64,000 nt of DNA from Trichaptum fuscoviolaceum (taxonomy: Eukaryota > Basidiomycota > Agaricomycetes > Hymenochaetales > Trichaptaceae). Position numbers and translations under genes: made by a program. The notes beneath the pieces are model-generated. The model did no database searches, was not told the origin of the DNA, and worked only from the letters and a program-made list of their open reading frames with translations. The stretch spans positions 62,001 to 126,000 of the forward strand of contig CAJSYZ010000005.1 of NCBI GenBank assembly GCA_910574455.1, written 5' to 3'. Positions 21,671 through 31,644 of this stretch are shown one piece after another. How positions within the stretch are numbered: position 1 is the stretch's first letter; each line of letters opens with the position of its first letter.

Positions 21671-22413
21671 CTACTCAATATCGAGCATTGGGAAGTGATG
21701 GATTTCTGCATCCGGTAAGGCCAAGGCATCTTGATTCAAGACGGAAGCAACAGCAAACGTGCTGTGCGCGTCGATTGCCGCATCTAATAGAGCAGATGCA
21801 AGTGAGAAGATGATCAGCCTGAGTGACAACTTGAAAAGGATAACTTACAATGGACTTGAGCAGCCGACAGCTCAACTTCGGCCCAATTGCTCCTCGTGAC
21901 CGTGGCATCCTTCTCAATGTTTGCCTGCAGGAGTCTGCCTGCCATCTCCTCCAGCTTTATAAAATTGCGGAAACTTGAACCAGAGACGGGGGTTCAGAAG
22001 CAGCTGGAGCCAAGTTAGCGTTCTTGGCCAGAAATCGGTGTAAACGAAGCGCGCCCAATCTGTCAAATCGACACAGGAGGTTACGGGAACGCCAAATTTA
22101 TTCCTGATGCGAGTTGCATCACCTGCCAATTAGTTCAGTTATGCCGAATAATGAGAGAAGAAATGGGACTCTCATACCAGCGATTCCTGCTGACACTTTC
22201 CATACAGCTTCATCACCTAATAATTGTGTCAATCTTGCGGGAAGTTCATTAAGTAGATGAGTCCGGAGGAGGAACACATGTTGCTGAACCGCGAGTTGGA
22301 TGAGGTCCACGCGATATAGCTCTGGTGAGTTACTCGCCCATTCAATGTCGAGGGCAACGAAGCGTCGTTCCGGGGCATCCGGCAAGGAAGCATAGATGAC
22401 GTCTACGGCATTC
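21671..22413 (-). pseudogene. 3'-5' exonuclease (DEDD/WRN type), 3' part, split by gypsy insertion
   Basis: Minus-strand pieces match a WRN/RNase D-like exonuclease domain: RRFVALDIEWAS (first D-x-E metal ligands), YRVDLIQLAVQQHVFLL, LLGDEAVWKVSAGIAG, a GTATGA..CAG intron, GDATRIRNKFGVPVTSCVDL, then KLEEMAGRLLQANIEKDATV, RSNWAEVELSAAQV, an intron, and DAAIDAHSTFAVASVL to a stop at 21671-21673. The order fits the family (Exo I, Exo II, Exo III). The gene continues 6.3 kb away at 28753, beyond the gypsy element. The frame passes straight through the insertion site: MEN|AVDVIYASLPDAPERRFVAL. Such proteins trim 3' ends of DNA or RNA. This copy is disrupted. Confidence 0.8.
22409..22413. repeat. 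Target-site duplication CATTC, left
   Basis: CATTC directly precedes the 5' LTR, and the same five bases directly follow the 3' LTR at 28753-28757. A 5-bp duplication is usual for Ty3/gypsy integrase. Confidence 0.95.
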
Positions 22414-22989
22414 TGTCAGGAATCCGCCTCAGGTTATTTTATTTCTTTTATTTTTCCTTTATTTTCTTTTACGATCATACTCCGAGTCGGATCCCCGACA
22501 TGTCCGGTCCGAAACCGGACTTTCTTTGACTCCGATTCTCTTCCTTTTTGCGTAGATTACTTGCCTGTATGTTTGCAGGCCGCTAGGACAAGCGCCCTGC
22601 AAGCAATTCTCTTTTCTTTCTTTCTTCCGCCACTCCGACTCGAACCTCCGCTCTACCGATGCGGGACCCCGACTAGAGCGGGACCCCGAACTCCGACTTA
22701 CGTCAGCGGTATAGGTCGGACCTAGTCGGATCAGGGTCCAGTGGCTTGGTACTGTATAGTTTTTGCCTTTGTTCATCAAAACCGCGGATCCCCCTGCGAA
22801 GCACTCCACTTTTGGCCTCTTGTAAAGTGCTTCTCAGGTGATGTGTTTATCTTTAGCTCTGATGTGTAGAATAGCTTAATTGACTTGTAAAGTGCTTCTC
22901 AGAGTGAGAACCACCGCTCATTGTGTCCGATCGTCGTCCGTGTCCGATTCAGGGTCTCGAAAGCGAAGGAACCACTCTAGGTCGTAACA
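22414..22989 (+). repeat. 5' LTR of gypsy copy 2
   Basis: 576 bp, TGTCAGG..GTAACA. Transcription of the element should start inside it. The LTR contains T-rich stretches near its start and the repeated phrase TTGTAAAGTGCTTCTCAG (twice, about 80 bp apart) in its 3' third. The leader 22990-23053 separates it from gag; a primer-binding site was not matched to a specific tRNA. Confidence 0.95.
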
Positions 22990-23053
22990 TTAGGCCAAAA
23001 GTTTGTTCTTTCGACGCCCTGCGATTGCACCGACCGATTTTTGATCCCTCTGA

Positions 23054-24334
23054 ATGGGAAGATTCGGACAAGAAGACTCCGACGAAGATATGACCGACCC
23101 GATCAACCCCGCGCAAGCAGCGCCCGCGCCAGGCGCTGCTCCGACTCCGACTCCGGGTGCTGCTCCCCCACAGGCCGCACCGCCACCCCAGCAGAGCGGA
23201 GACCTCCCCCCAGATGTCCTCCAGGCTATCAATGATGCCACCCGACCTCTCCAGTCACACCTGCAGGAGGTGACCGCCGAAAACCAGCGCCTCCACAACT
23301 TCATGAACCTGTTTGTCCGAAATGCGCAGGAAGGCGTGACCCGCACTCCCAAGGGTCCGAAGGTCGGTGCCCCGCCCGCGTTCTATGGGCGTACGCCGAA
23401 AGATAAGGAGGCGGAGAGTATCAGCTTTGAGGAGTGGTCGCAGAAGGTCCGACTTTATGTCCGGATGCGCCCCCAGGAGTTTGTAGGCAGTCCGACGATG
23501 GCCTGTCTATGGGCCGCTTCGCTACTCCGCGGGCCCGCTGAACAATGGGCTCGTCCGCACACGACCGCCGCCCTCGAGGGCACCGAAGTCCCCGCTCTCA
23601 TGACCGACTTGGAACTCTTCCTGGCGTCCCTCCAGTCCGCGTTCGGACGTCCGAACATCAAGCGCCACGCCGGACAGGAGCTTATGAAACTGCGCCAGGG
23701 CAAGGACACGGTGTCGGAGTATGCGGCGAAATTTCGTGCGTTGCTGGTGGAGTCGGAGGTGGACTGGGGGATGGAAGGGAAGATGTTGGTGTTCGAGACC
23801 GGACTCAGCAGTCAGTTCCGCTACGATCTGGCGAGCAAGGAGATCCGGGAGACCAAGAGCTTCGACCAGTGGGTCCGACTGCTTTGCGAATACGATGAGG
23901 ACTTGCGTGCGCGTCGGACTGGCTTCAAGCAGAACAACTGGAGTCCGAACTGGGGCTCCCGCTCGCAGACGCACCACTCCGCTTCGCGCGGACCGACTCG
24001 GGACCCCGACGCGATGGACATCGATCGCTTGAGCACTGAAGAGATGATGCGCCGAGGACTTTGCTTCCAGTGCGGTGAGCATGGACATCTGGCTCGAGAC
24101 TGTCCGCAGCGGAGCAAGAAATCAAATGTCCGATCGAAGGTGGCTTCACAGACCGCCGCCTCGTCGTCCACCGCTCCGCCCGCCACCTCTGCGCCCGCCG
24201 CCGCTTCCAAGACACCGACTGCGACCCTCGAGGAAGTCCGCGACGAGACTCCGACCGTGAATGCCGCTCGCACTCCGACCGTTGACGAGATCGCCAAAGC
24301 GGTCGCAGCTGCTCTCAAGAGTCAGGGTTTTTGA
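23054..24334 (+). CDS. gag: Gag polyprotein of gypsy copy 2
   Basis: 426 codons from ATG 23054. The N-terminus is acidic and then Ala/Pro-rich. The middle region (about residues 85-280) resembles the retrotransposon gag capsid domain (EEWSQKVRLYVRMRP, LLRGPAEQWA, LRQGKDTVSEYAAKFRALL). A CCHC zinc knuckle CFQCGEHGHLARDC lies at residues 337-350, followed by a basic stretch and an Ala/Thr-rich tail. Gag packages the element RNA into virus-like particles. The stop TGA (24332-24334) overlaps pol by four bases in another frame. Confidence 0.95.
   Translation: MGRFGQEDSDEDMTDPINPAQAAPAPGAAPTPTPGAAPPQAAPPPQQSGDLPPDVLQAINDATRPLQSHLQEVTAENQRLHNFMNLFVRNAQEGVTRTPKGPKVGAPPAFYGRTPKDKEAESISFEEWSQKVRLYVRMRPQEFVGSPTMACLWAASLLRGPAEQWARPHTTAALEGTEVPALMTDLELFLASLQSAFGRPNIKRHAGQELMKLRQGKDTVSEYAAKFRALLVESEVDWGMEGKMLVFETGLSSQFRYDLASKEIRETKSFDQWVRLLCEYDEDLRARRTGFKQNNWSPNWGSRSQTHHSASRGPTRDPDAMDIDRLSTEEMMRRGLCFQCGEHGHLARDCPQRSKKSNVRSKVASQTAASSSTAPPATSAPAAASKTPTATLEEVRDETPTVNAARTPTVDEIAKAVAAALKSQGF
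24325..24331 (+). promoter_or_regulatory. Candidate -1 ribosomal frameshift heptamer GGGTTTT
   Basis: The heptamer reads G GGT TTT in the gag frame and is followed immediately by the gag stop TGA. It fits the X XXY YYZ rule. A one-base slip back here leads directly into the pol frame (TTG AGT GGG). Pol has no ATG near its start, which supports translational fusion. No downstream pseudoknot has been worked out. Confidence 0.7.
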
Positions 24335-27300
24335 GTGGGTCTAGGCGCGCGGTCGTTCCGCCAAAGACCCCGAACCGATTTTCGCTGTTAGATGATGATG
24401 TATCCGATCCCTCTGTGTACAATCGTACTTCGCTAATACACAAGAGTTTGCGTCGATTCATCCATGTCCCAGTGAGAATAAGTGACGGCCGAAAGATTTT
24501 GAGCATGAGAGCGCTGCTAGACTGCGGTGCATTTTCGGTGATCATCAACCAGAAGTTGGTGCGGAAGTTCGGACTATGTACTCGTCCTCTCGACCGACCA
24601 ATCAAGGTGTACAACGCCGACGATTCGCTGAACCAGAGTGGTCCGATTACAGACCAAGTCCGACTTACTCTGGAGATCGGTGGACACAAAGAAGAAGTTG
24701 ATGCCACAGTGGCAAACATCGGAGACTATCCGTTGATCATTGGGATAGATTGGCTACACCACCATAATCCGGAGATTGATTGGAACGACGAGACCATCAG
24801 CTTTACGCGATGTCCGAACGAATGCCGCCCTGTCGAAGCGGCAAGAGTCGTAGAAGCCGGACAACCGCTACCCCGCGCCGTTCGCAAGTTGCGGGCCGCG
24901 CGATGCAAGAACAGTCGACAGATGCGACCGCGACCGCAGCCCCATGCGAGAGTCTGCGTTGCGGAAGTCGGTGATGATTCAGACGAGTCGGACAGTGAGT
25001 CTGACGACCTTGCGAAGATTCCCCCCGGATTTCGGTACTCCGAAAAGTACATGGACATCTACCATGACGCGGAGCAGTTCTATGTGGCGGACGATCCGGA
25101 CTTTGTGCATAAAGTTGCGGCCTCGTATACCTGGTCGCAGGCGATTGCGGAGAAGTCGGCAGTGAAGGAGGGCGACAAGTCCTTCGAGGAGATGGTCCCC
25201 CCGCAGTACCGCGAGTTTGCGAAGGTGTTTTCTAAGTCAGAGGCCGAACGGTTGCCCGAAAGGAAGCCGTTTGACCATGCGATCGACTTGGAGCCCGGAT
25301 CGACCCCTTCGTACAGCAAGATCTATCCTATGGCACCGGCGGAACGTGCAGCCTTGAAGGAGTTCATTGAGGAGAACCTCCGCAAGGGCTACATCCGTCC
25401 GTCGAAGTCCCCCGCCGCTGCTCCGGTCTTCTTCATCAAGAAGAAGGACGGATCGCTTCGGATGGTTGTCGACTACCGAAAACTCAACGAGATCACCGTC
25501 AAAAATCGGTACCCGCTTCCCCTGACCACTGAACTCATCGACTCCTTGAAGAAGGCCCGCGTTTTCACGAAGCTCGACTTGCGGGCCGGATACAACAATA
25601 TCCGCATCAAGGAAGGCGACGAGTGGAAGGCCGCTTTTCGGACTCAGGAGGGCCACTTTGAACCGACCGTTATGACTTTCGGACTTACGAACGCACCCGC
25701 TACGTTTCAGCGGATGATGAACGAGCTCTTCAAGGATATGCTGGATGTTATTGTCATTATCTACCTCGATGACATCTGCATTTTTTCGGAGAACGAGTCG
25801 GAGCACGAGGAACACGTTAAGGAGGTACTCCGACGTTTGGAAAAGTACGACCTGTTCTGTAAGCCCGAAAAGTGCGAGTTCCACAAGGACTCCATCGAGT
25901 ACCTGGGTATGATCATTGGCTCTGGAATTATCTCGATGGATCCGAAGAAGGTCGAAGCGGTGGCCGACTGGCCGACTCCGGCGAAGGTGAAGGACATTCA
26001 GGCTTTCTTGGGGTTCGCAAACTTCTACCGACGTTTTATCAAGGACTTCTCGAAGCTGGCGGTTCCCATGACCGAATTGTTGCGGAAGGATGTCCAGTGG
26101 CGCTGGACTACCCGCCAGCAAGAGTCCTTTGACGGTCTGAAGAAGAAGTTTGCTGAGGCACCGGTCCTTGCGATGCCCGACCTTGAGAAACCCTTCATCC
26201 TCAAATGCGATGCTTCGGACTTCGCGACCGGAGCGGTACTTTCGCAGATCGGACCAGACGGTGACATTCACCCAGTGGCCTACTATTCGAAGTCCCTGGG
26301 CGATGCGGAGAGGAACTATGAGATCCACGACAAGGAGCTTCTAGCCATCGTCCGAGCCTTGGACGAGTGGCGGCACTATCTCGAAGGAAGTCCGCACAAA
26401 ATTGACATTGTGTCGGACCACCGAAACCTGCTCTTCTTTGCGGAAGCCCGAAACCTTACGAGACGCCAGGCCCGCTGGAGCTTGTTCCTTAGCCGTTTTG
26501 ACTTTCTGATCCGTCACCGTCCCGGACGACTCGGTGGAAAGCCAGATGCTTTGTCCAGGCGCGAAGATCTTCGCCCTGACGGACCGGACAATACGAACAA
26601 GGTCCTGCTGGACACGAACCGCTTCTACACGTTGGCGATGCGACGAGGGATGGTCCGGGCCGAGGGGGATACGGAGTTGTTGCGGAGGATTCGGGAGTCC
26701 GAGAGGTTTGACGAGGAATTGGTCGAGGCAATTGAGAAGGTGAAGGAAGGGGCTCCGCGCGCGCTGGCGAACGATCTGGAGGAGTGGAACACGGAGGATG
26801 GGCTACTGCTGTACCGGGGTAAGGTCTATGTGCCGAAGGACGAGGAGATCCGCCGCGATATCGTCAAGTTACACCACGATTCGCTTCCGGTCGGACATCC
26901 GGGTCGTTGGAAGACCTACGAGCTGGTGAGTCGGAACTACTGGTGGCCTGGTATGTCTACCTTCGTCGAGCGGTACGTGTCGGGCTGTGACACTTGTATG
27001 CGGACGAAGAACATCCCGCAACGTCCGGTGGGTCCGCTTCAGCCCAACGAAGTACCAGACGGACCGTGGCAGGTCATTTCTTGCGACTTCATCACCCAGC
27101 TGCCACAGTCCGGCGAATACGACGCCATCTTTGTGGTTGTAGACCGACTCACCAAGCAGGCCCATTTCATACCGACGACCTCGGATATTGACTCCGCGCG
27201 GACGGCCGACTTGTTTGTGTCCGAAGTCTGGAAACACCATGGCACACCGCGCAAAGTCATTTCGGACCGGGGTACACAGTTCGTGTCCCGGTTTATGAAG

Positions 27301-28134
27301 GCGGTACTCCACCGACTCGGTATTGAGGGCGCAACGTCGACATCCTTCCACCCGCAAACGGACGGTCAGACCGAGCGGGTGAACCAGGAGTTGGAACAGT
27401 ATCTCCGCGCGTTCACGGACGTCCGACAGGAAAATTGGTCGGAGTTGCTGCCCATGGCGGAGTTTGCGCACAACACACGAGCGCACTCCGCTACCAAGGT
27501 GTCTCCCTTCGCACTGCTCTATGGATACGACCCCGAGTTCACTATTGTACCGAGTGCCGGACTTTCGACGGTACCCGCAGCGGATGACCGACTCGACCTG
27601 CTTCAGAAGGCTCAGGAGGACGCTCGCGCGGCTCTCGAAGTCGCAGCGGAGCGGATGAAGCGGTATTACGACCAGGGACATGCAGACACGCCGGACATTC
27701 GACCAGGAGACAAGGTATGGCTCGACGCACGGAATATCGCAATACCGGGCACGCGCAAGCTGAATCCGCGGAGACTCGGACCCTACACAGTTTTGCGGAA
27801 GATCGGACTCTTGAATTACGAGCTTCAGCTGCCTGCGACTATGCGGATTCACCCAGTGTTCCATGTGTCGCTTCTCACGAAGTATACACCGGACACTATT
27901 CCTGGTCGCGTCCAGACACCGCCAGAGCCCGTAAACGTCGACGGCGACATCGAATACGAAGTATCCGAAGTCCTTAATTCGCGCCGAAGCGGTCGAGGTC
28001 GGACTCTGCAGTATTTGGTTCGCTGGAAAGGCTATGGACCCGAGGAAGACCAATGGATCGATGCCGCGAACATGGAGCATGCCCCCGCCGTTATCCGAAA
28101 GTTCTATCGTCGGTACCCCGACGCCATTCGCTAA
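24331..28134 (+). CDS. pol: Pol polyprotein of gypsy copy 2 (PR-RT-RNase H-IN-chromodomain)
   Basis: 1267 codons without a stop. Domains in order: aspartic protease around ALLDCGAFSVIIN (residues 61-73), reverse transcriptase with YLDD at about 478-481, RNase H (CDASDFATGA), integrase zinc finger (HH..GCDTC), integrase catalytic triad D938, D979, E1015 (35 residues between the last two), and a chromodomain at about 1209-1262. The protease triad is Asp-Cys-Gly instead of the usual Asp-Ser/Thr-Gly. The frame opens at TTG 24331 and is most likely reached by frameshifting from gag. Length and order fit an autonomous chromovirus, so this copy may be competent. Confidence 0.95.
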   Translation: MSGSRRAVVPPKTPNRFSLLDDDVSDPSVYNRTSLIHKSLRRFIHVPVRISDGRKILSMRALLDCGAFSVIINQKLVRKFGLCTRPLDRPIKVYNADDSLNQSGPITDQVRLTLEIGGHKEEVDATVANIGDYPLIIGIDWLHHHNPEIDWNDETISFTRCPNECRPVEAARVVEAGQPLPRAVRKLRAARCKNSRQMRPRPQPHARVCVAEVGDDSDESDSESDDLAKIPPGFRYSEKYMDIYHDAEQFYVADDPDFVHKVAASYTWSQAIAEKSAVKEGDKSFEEMVPPQYREFAKVFSKSEAERLPERKPFDHAIDLEPGSTPSYSKIYPMAPAERAALKEFIEENLRKGYIRPSKSPAAAPVFFIKKKDGSLRMVVDYRKLNEITVKNRYPLPLTTELIDSLKKARVFTKLDLRAGYNNIRIKEGDEWKAAFRTQEGHFEPTVMTFGLTNAPATFQRMMNELFKDMLDVIVIIYLDDICIFSENESEHEEHVKEVLRRLEKYDLFCKPEKCEFHKDSIEYLGMIIGSGIISMDPKKVEAVADWPTPAKVKDIQAFLGFANFYRRFIKDFSKLAVPMTELLRKDVQWRWTTRQQESFDGLKKKFAEAPVLAMPDLEKPFILKCDASDFATGAVLSQIGPDGDIHPVAYYSKSLGDAERNYEIHDKELLAIVRALDEWRHYLEGSPHKIDIVSDHRNLLFFAEARNLTRRQARWSLFLSRFDFLIRHRPGRLGGKPDALSRREDLRPDGPDNTNKVLLDTNRFYTLAMRRGMVRAEGDTELLRRIRESERFDEELVEAIEKVKEGAPRALANDLEEWNTEDGLLLYRGKVYVPKDEEIRRDIVKLHHDSLPVGHPGRWKTYELVSRNYWWPGMSTFVERYVSGCDTCMRTKNIPQRPVGPLQPNEVPDGPWQVISCDFITQLPQSGEYDAIFVVVDRLTKQAHFIPTTSDIDSARTADLFVSEVWKHHGTPRKVISDRGTQFVSRFMKAVLHRLGIEGATSTSFHPQTDGQTERVNQELEQYLRAFTDVRQENWSELLPMAEFAHNTRAHSATKVSPFALLYGYDPEFTIVPSAGLSTVPAADDRLDLLQKAQEDARAALEVAAERMKRYYDQGHADTPDIRPGDKVWLDARNIAIPGTRKLNPRRLGPYTVLRKIGLLNYELQLPATMRIHPVFHVSLLTKYTPDTIPGRVQTPPEPVNVDGDIEYEVSEVLNSRRSGRGRTLQYLVRWKGYGPEEDQWIDAANMEHAPAVIRKFYRRYPDAIR

Positions 28135-28161
28135 CGAACGCGCGCGCTCTTTAGGAGCGCC

Positions 28162-28176
28162 CTTGGAGGGGGATAA
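28162..28176 (+). other. Polypurine tract before 3' LTR
   Basis: The purine-rich run GGAGGGGGATAA lies directly upstream of the 3' LTR (TGTCAGG at 28177), where plus-strand priming takes place in LTR elements. Confidence 0.75.
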
Positions 28177-28752
28177 TGTCAGGAATCCGCCTCAGGTTAT
28201 TTTATTTCTTTTATTTTTCCTTTATTTTCTTTTACGATCATACTCCGAGTCGGATCCCCGACATGTCCGGTCCGAAACCGGACTTTCTTTGACTCCGATT
28301 CTCTTCCTTTTTGCGTAGATTACTTGCCTGTATGTTTGCAGGCCGCTAGGACAAGCGCCCTGCAAGCAATTCTCTTTTCTTTCTTTCTTCCGCCACTCCG
28401 ACTCGAACCTCCGCTCTACCGATGCGGGACCCCAACTAGAGCGGGACCCCGAACTCCGACTTACGTCAGCGGTATAGGTCGGACCTAGTCGGATCAGGGT
28501 CCAGTGGCTTGGTACTGTATAGTTTTTGCCTTTGTTCATCAAAACCGCGGATCCCCCTGCGAAGCACTCCACTTTTGGCCTCTTGTAAAGTGCTTCTCAG
28601 GTGATGTGTTTATCTTTAGCTCTGATGTGTAGAATAGCTTAATTGACTTGTAAAGTGCTTCTCAGAGTGAGAACCACCGCTCATTGCGTCCGATCGTCGT
28701 CCGTGTCCGATTCAGGGTCTCGAAAGCGAAGGAACCACTCTAGGTCGTAACA
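28177..28752 (+). repeat. 3' LTR of gypsy copy 2
   Basis: 576 bp, the same length as the 5' LTR, with two substitutions between them. It ends GTAACA and is followed by the target duplication CATTC (28753-28757). Confidence 0.95.
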
Positions 28753-28882
28753 CATTCTCCATCGTCGCGGTGGTCAGACATACTTCAGGAACAAGAGGTC
28801 CGAGTGTATAACTGCGAAGTTGAAGAAGAGGCGTTGGCGGAACCCCCAGGTAGTCGAGGAGATGTTGCATCTGTTTGTGAAG
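28753..28882 (-). pseudogene. 3'-5' exonuclease gene, exon 5' of the gypsy insertion
   Basis: On the minus strand an exon begins after an acceptor TTTTTGCCAG and reads LHKQMQHLLDYLGVPPTPLL, then YTLGPLVPEVCLTTATMEN, ending in the duplicated target GAATG. In the same frame the sequence resumes at 22413 with AVDVIYASLPDAPE. This shows directly that the gypsy element split one exon. Earlier exons probably lie at 28.9-29.1 kb but were not resolved. Confidence 0.75.
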
Positions 28883-29729
28883 CTGGCAAAAAGTCAGTGC
28901 AGTGATTTTGAGAGGAAATAGAAAGTAAGCACGAATTTTTGCATCCTAGATATCCTCCTTTGTGTCCAAGGAAGTCTTCGCGCGATGCGTACTCGAAGCA
29001 CAGCATGGTCAATCAATAGGAGCATGTGTAGCCCCAACAGAATGTGATAAAAGTTCATGGCGAAGGGTTGAGTGGGTGGGTGGGTGGCGGGGAGGGGCGA
29101 CACCCACTCCGAGTTCACATTTATACAAAGCTCTTGCACGCATTTTTCTGATGCCTTATTCTTCTGGGAAAAGAAGAGAGGAATCTATCAGTGCATTGTA
29201 CTATGGCTCGGATAAACCTCAAGCTGAACTGACAGGAGATAAGAAGGATTTCTTCTAGATGACTCGATTATGAGGCTTCTTTTCATTTTATGCACAAACA
29301 AACAAGAAAGTGAGTCAGGTTAACTCCGAAGAAGTCAGGAAGACATAGCCCACTGCACAAGAAGCTGTTCCATCAGCTCTAGAAGGCAAAGCCACGAGTA
29401 AGCCGTCATACAATCAGTCATCCCTGGACACAACTCGAAACCGGAACCATGCCGATATGGGAAATGGGATCAATGCACCCCAATCCGCTTTGAAAGAAGT
29501 AGATTGAATGAAGGCACGTTTCTTGACCTTAGAGCTGGGGGGATTGCGCTGTCGGCCGATAATCGACTTATTCTGCATATTGAAACCGAGCGATCTCCGT
29601 TTCGGCGGCAATGGTGGTGGCACAGAGGTGTTTGTCGAGGAATAGGACATGACAACTTGAACGATATCTAAGATGAAGTAATACTTTTTCCCGTTTGATG
29701 CATTCGCAATTTGCGTCGTGAGCTGCTTT
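28883..29729. other. Unresolved upstream exons / intergenic
   Basis: Contains no confidently assigned exon. The minus-strand peptide CFEYASREDFLGHKGGYLG (about 28935-29010) might belong to the exonuclease gene. A minus-strand frame at 29414-29758 (LGFNMQNKSIIGRQRNPP) looks partly coding but is unassigned. Confidence 0.35.
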
Positions 29730-30850
29730 GCCAACGTCAGGTAGACTGTTTGACGCACCTCTCATCAATGAGCTCGAGCTCAAGGTTGCGGTACTCGAGG
29801 CATCGGACGCAAATACCGACACCGGAATTTCCGAAATCGATCCAGAGGATGGGGTGTGGTGGGGAGGCTGATCCCATCGAGCTCGCCTTCGTGTTTGGTG
29901 ATCTCGGGCTTCTTGACGTCCGCGTACAGGAAGAAGTCGCAGAAGAGCGCTTGAGCCTGCCTAGGGCTTGCGCTTTTGAACTCGATCCAAACATCCATGC
30001 CACCGGGGCGCGAGAGCGCGGGGTCGAAACGCTCAAGATGGTTCGTCGCTGCGACGGGACGAGGAAGCGGCCAACAGCAGCGGCGACACCATCAAGTGCA
30101 TTAAGAAGGCCAGAAAGAGAGAGCGTGTTCACGTCGGATAGAGTGTCATATTTCTTGCTTTTCTTCTTCTTGCCAATTTCTTCATTGTCGTCATCATCGT
30201 CATCTTATCCTTGTTGTCGGACAACAAAGAGCTCTTCTTCTTACCACCAGGAACACAGGTTGAGGACCCGTCGCGCGAAGTTGAGCGAGTGAATGCAGCA
30301 TCAAGGTCCTCGAGAAGGACAATACACGGGGCAGGCACACGGCCCATAAGCGACGACAACGCCACATCGTTCATCCAAAAGGCGGAACGTGAGTTGGCGA
30401 GAATGTCGAGCATGAGCGCGCCAGCAAGGGCATGGATCAACGATGATCTGCCCAAGCCAGGGACACGATAGAGGAAATTGTCGCGACGAGAGCGGTTACC
30501 ACGGTCAGCGCACCACTGATTCAGAAAGAGAGGTTAAACTTTCAGTCGATGTGTGGCACTTTATGTACATACCTTCTCTGATTGCAAGAAGTCCCTTGTG
30601 TCGGCAAGGAGCATCTCTTAAATCCCCGCCATGAGCCATGGAATCATCAGCGAAATAGATATGAATTTGATGGTCGTCTGGTGAGGCAAACTGGAAGCCT
30701 TTGAGCTCCTCATCTCCGAATGACTTGTCTCTGAAAGAAGACTTGCCCGGCAAGATGGTGCGCGCTGTCGTCTCGAACTCGTAAGCGTGCTGGCATTCTA
30801 AGCGCTTCAACAACCATAGCATCAGCCAGTCATGTAGTTGTGTTCATCGG
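29730..30850 (-). pseudogene. BCS1-like AAA ATPase, frameshifted
   Basis: Minus-strand pieces in order: HDWLMLWLLKRLECQHAYEF and FASPDDHQIHIYFADD (BCS1 N-terminal type), a 57-bp intron (30516-30572), then WCADRGNRSRRDNFLYRVPG LGRSSLIHALAG (Walker A), APCIVLLEDLDAAFTRS (Walker B), LSGLLNALDGVAAAVGRFLV, and in another frame NHLERFDPALSRPGGMDVWI EFKSASPRQAQALF. The frame change near 30060 breaks the AAA core, and the Walker A lysine is replaced by Arg (GLGRSS). BCS1 proteins are mitochondrial inner-membrane ATPases for Rieske protein assembly, but fungi have many divergent relatives of unknown role. This copy is probably dead. Confidence 0.75.
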
Positions 30851-31399
30851 GTCATGAGCTATTGTTGCAATAGCGGATAACTACTAGGGCTACTTACCAG
30901 TCCCCACAACAATGAAAGTGTCTCCGGAAGTCTCTGGTTTCCAACCTGACCATGGCTGTCAGTGGTGGTAGCGGACGACGGAGGGCCTGTGATGCCAGTG
31001 TCAGACCCCACGTGGGAAGTCATCATGTCGATGCTGGGTACTACTAGTAGCAGGAGTGCGATGGCAATGGTGGTGGTGCTGTCTGGCGGTGTTCCAGAAT
31101 TGCACCATCTTGCGTGCGCTGTAAACGGTGTGAGCTAGGATTCTGTATCAAATGGTATGTAAATAACGTGAAGTAAAAGGATTGAGAAGGAGAATAAACT
31201 CACCAGCCTTGAACTCCTGTGCCATGCTCGTGCAGACCTCTGTCTCCCATTCCGCCCAGATCTGTTACGACATAATTTAGTACAAAGTGCAGGAGAGCAG
31301 CACATGGAAGATGTCATATGTGAAGGAGACAGCGCCAAGGTTGAAGAAAATGACAAGCCTCAAGGTAGTGCAAGAGGATGAGATGAGAGAGTTTGTGCG
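30851..31399. other. Intergenic, nothing firm
   Basis: Contains some GCCAGTG words like those in the adjoining transposon-like block, and a short coding-like minus-strand peptide (QIWAEWETEVCTSMAQEFKA) near 31210-31270 next to splice-like signals. No family recognised. Confidence 0.35.
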
Positions 31400-31644
31400 C
31401 ATGGTGGGGGAGTTGAGGAAGGGGCTCAGTCTGGGAAAAGGCGAGCGGCGATGTCCACGTCGGGCTCTTGCTGACTCGGAGTCGGGAAAACAATACTACC
31501 AAGTTGCGTGTCTGTCTTTGAATCAAGGTTGGTCGCAAAGCCCATTTGATCCAGCTCCTCCGTCGTCTGCCAGAAGGCAATAGCATAAGTCAAGCCGTCC
31601 AGTTCCCTCTGACCTAGAACGTCCCGAGAATAACAACCGGTCAT
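31400..31644 (-). pseudogene. C-terminal fragment of trypsin-like protease paralogue
   Basis: The minus-strand peptide (LDGLTYAIAFWQTTEELDQM, then GFATNLDSK) parallels the C-terminal part of the protease at 32192 (HDGFTYGVPIWQQLSEMRTS, then GFGYG). The catalytic serine region that should precede it is absent or out of frame, so this is a remnant of a second copy lying in the same orientation. Confidence 0.5.

Larger units (their letters stand above)
22414..28752 (+). mobile_element. Complete Ty3/gypsy chromovirus, copy 2
   Basis: A 6339-bp element: 5' LTR 22414-22989, gag 23054-24334, pol 24331-28134, purine tract, 3' LTR 28177-28752, 5-bp TSD. Both ORFs are open throughout, with all key motifs except an unusual protease triad. 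The two LTRs differ at two positions seen by eye (CCCCGACT/CCCCAACT and CATTGTGT/CATTGCGT), so insertion was recent. It lies in an exon of a 3'-5' exonuclease gene, opposite in orientation to that gene. Confidence 0.97.

Noticed and set aside
26869..28080. 403-codon open frame antisense to integrase, and a similar 339-codon frame at 1583-2602
   Set aside because: Both are antisense shadows of conserved pol codons. They occur in both gypsy copies only because pol does, and their translation shows no domain.
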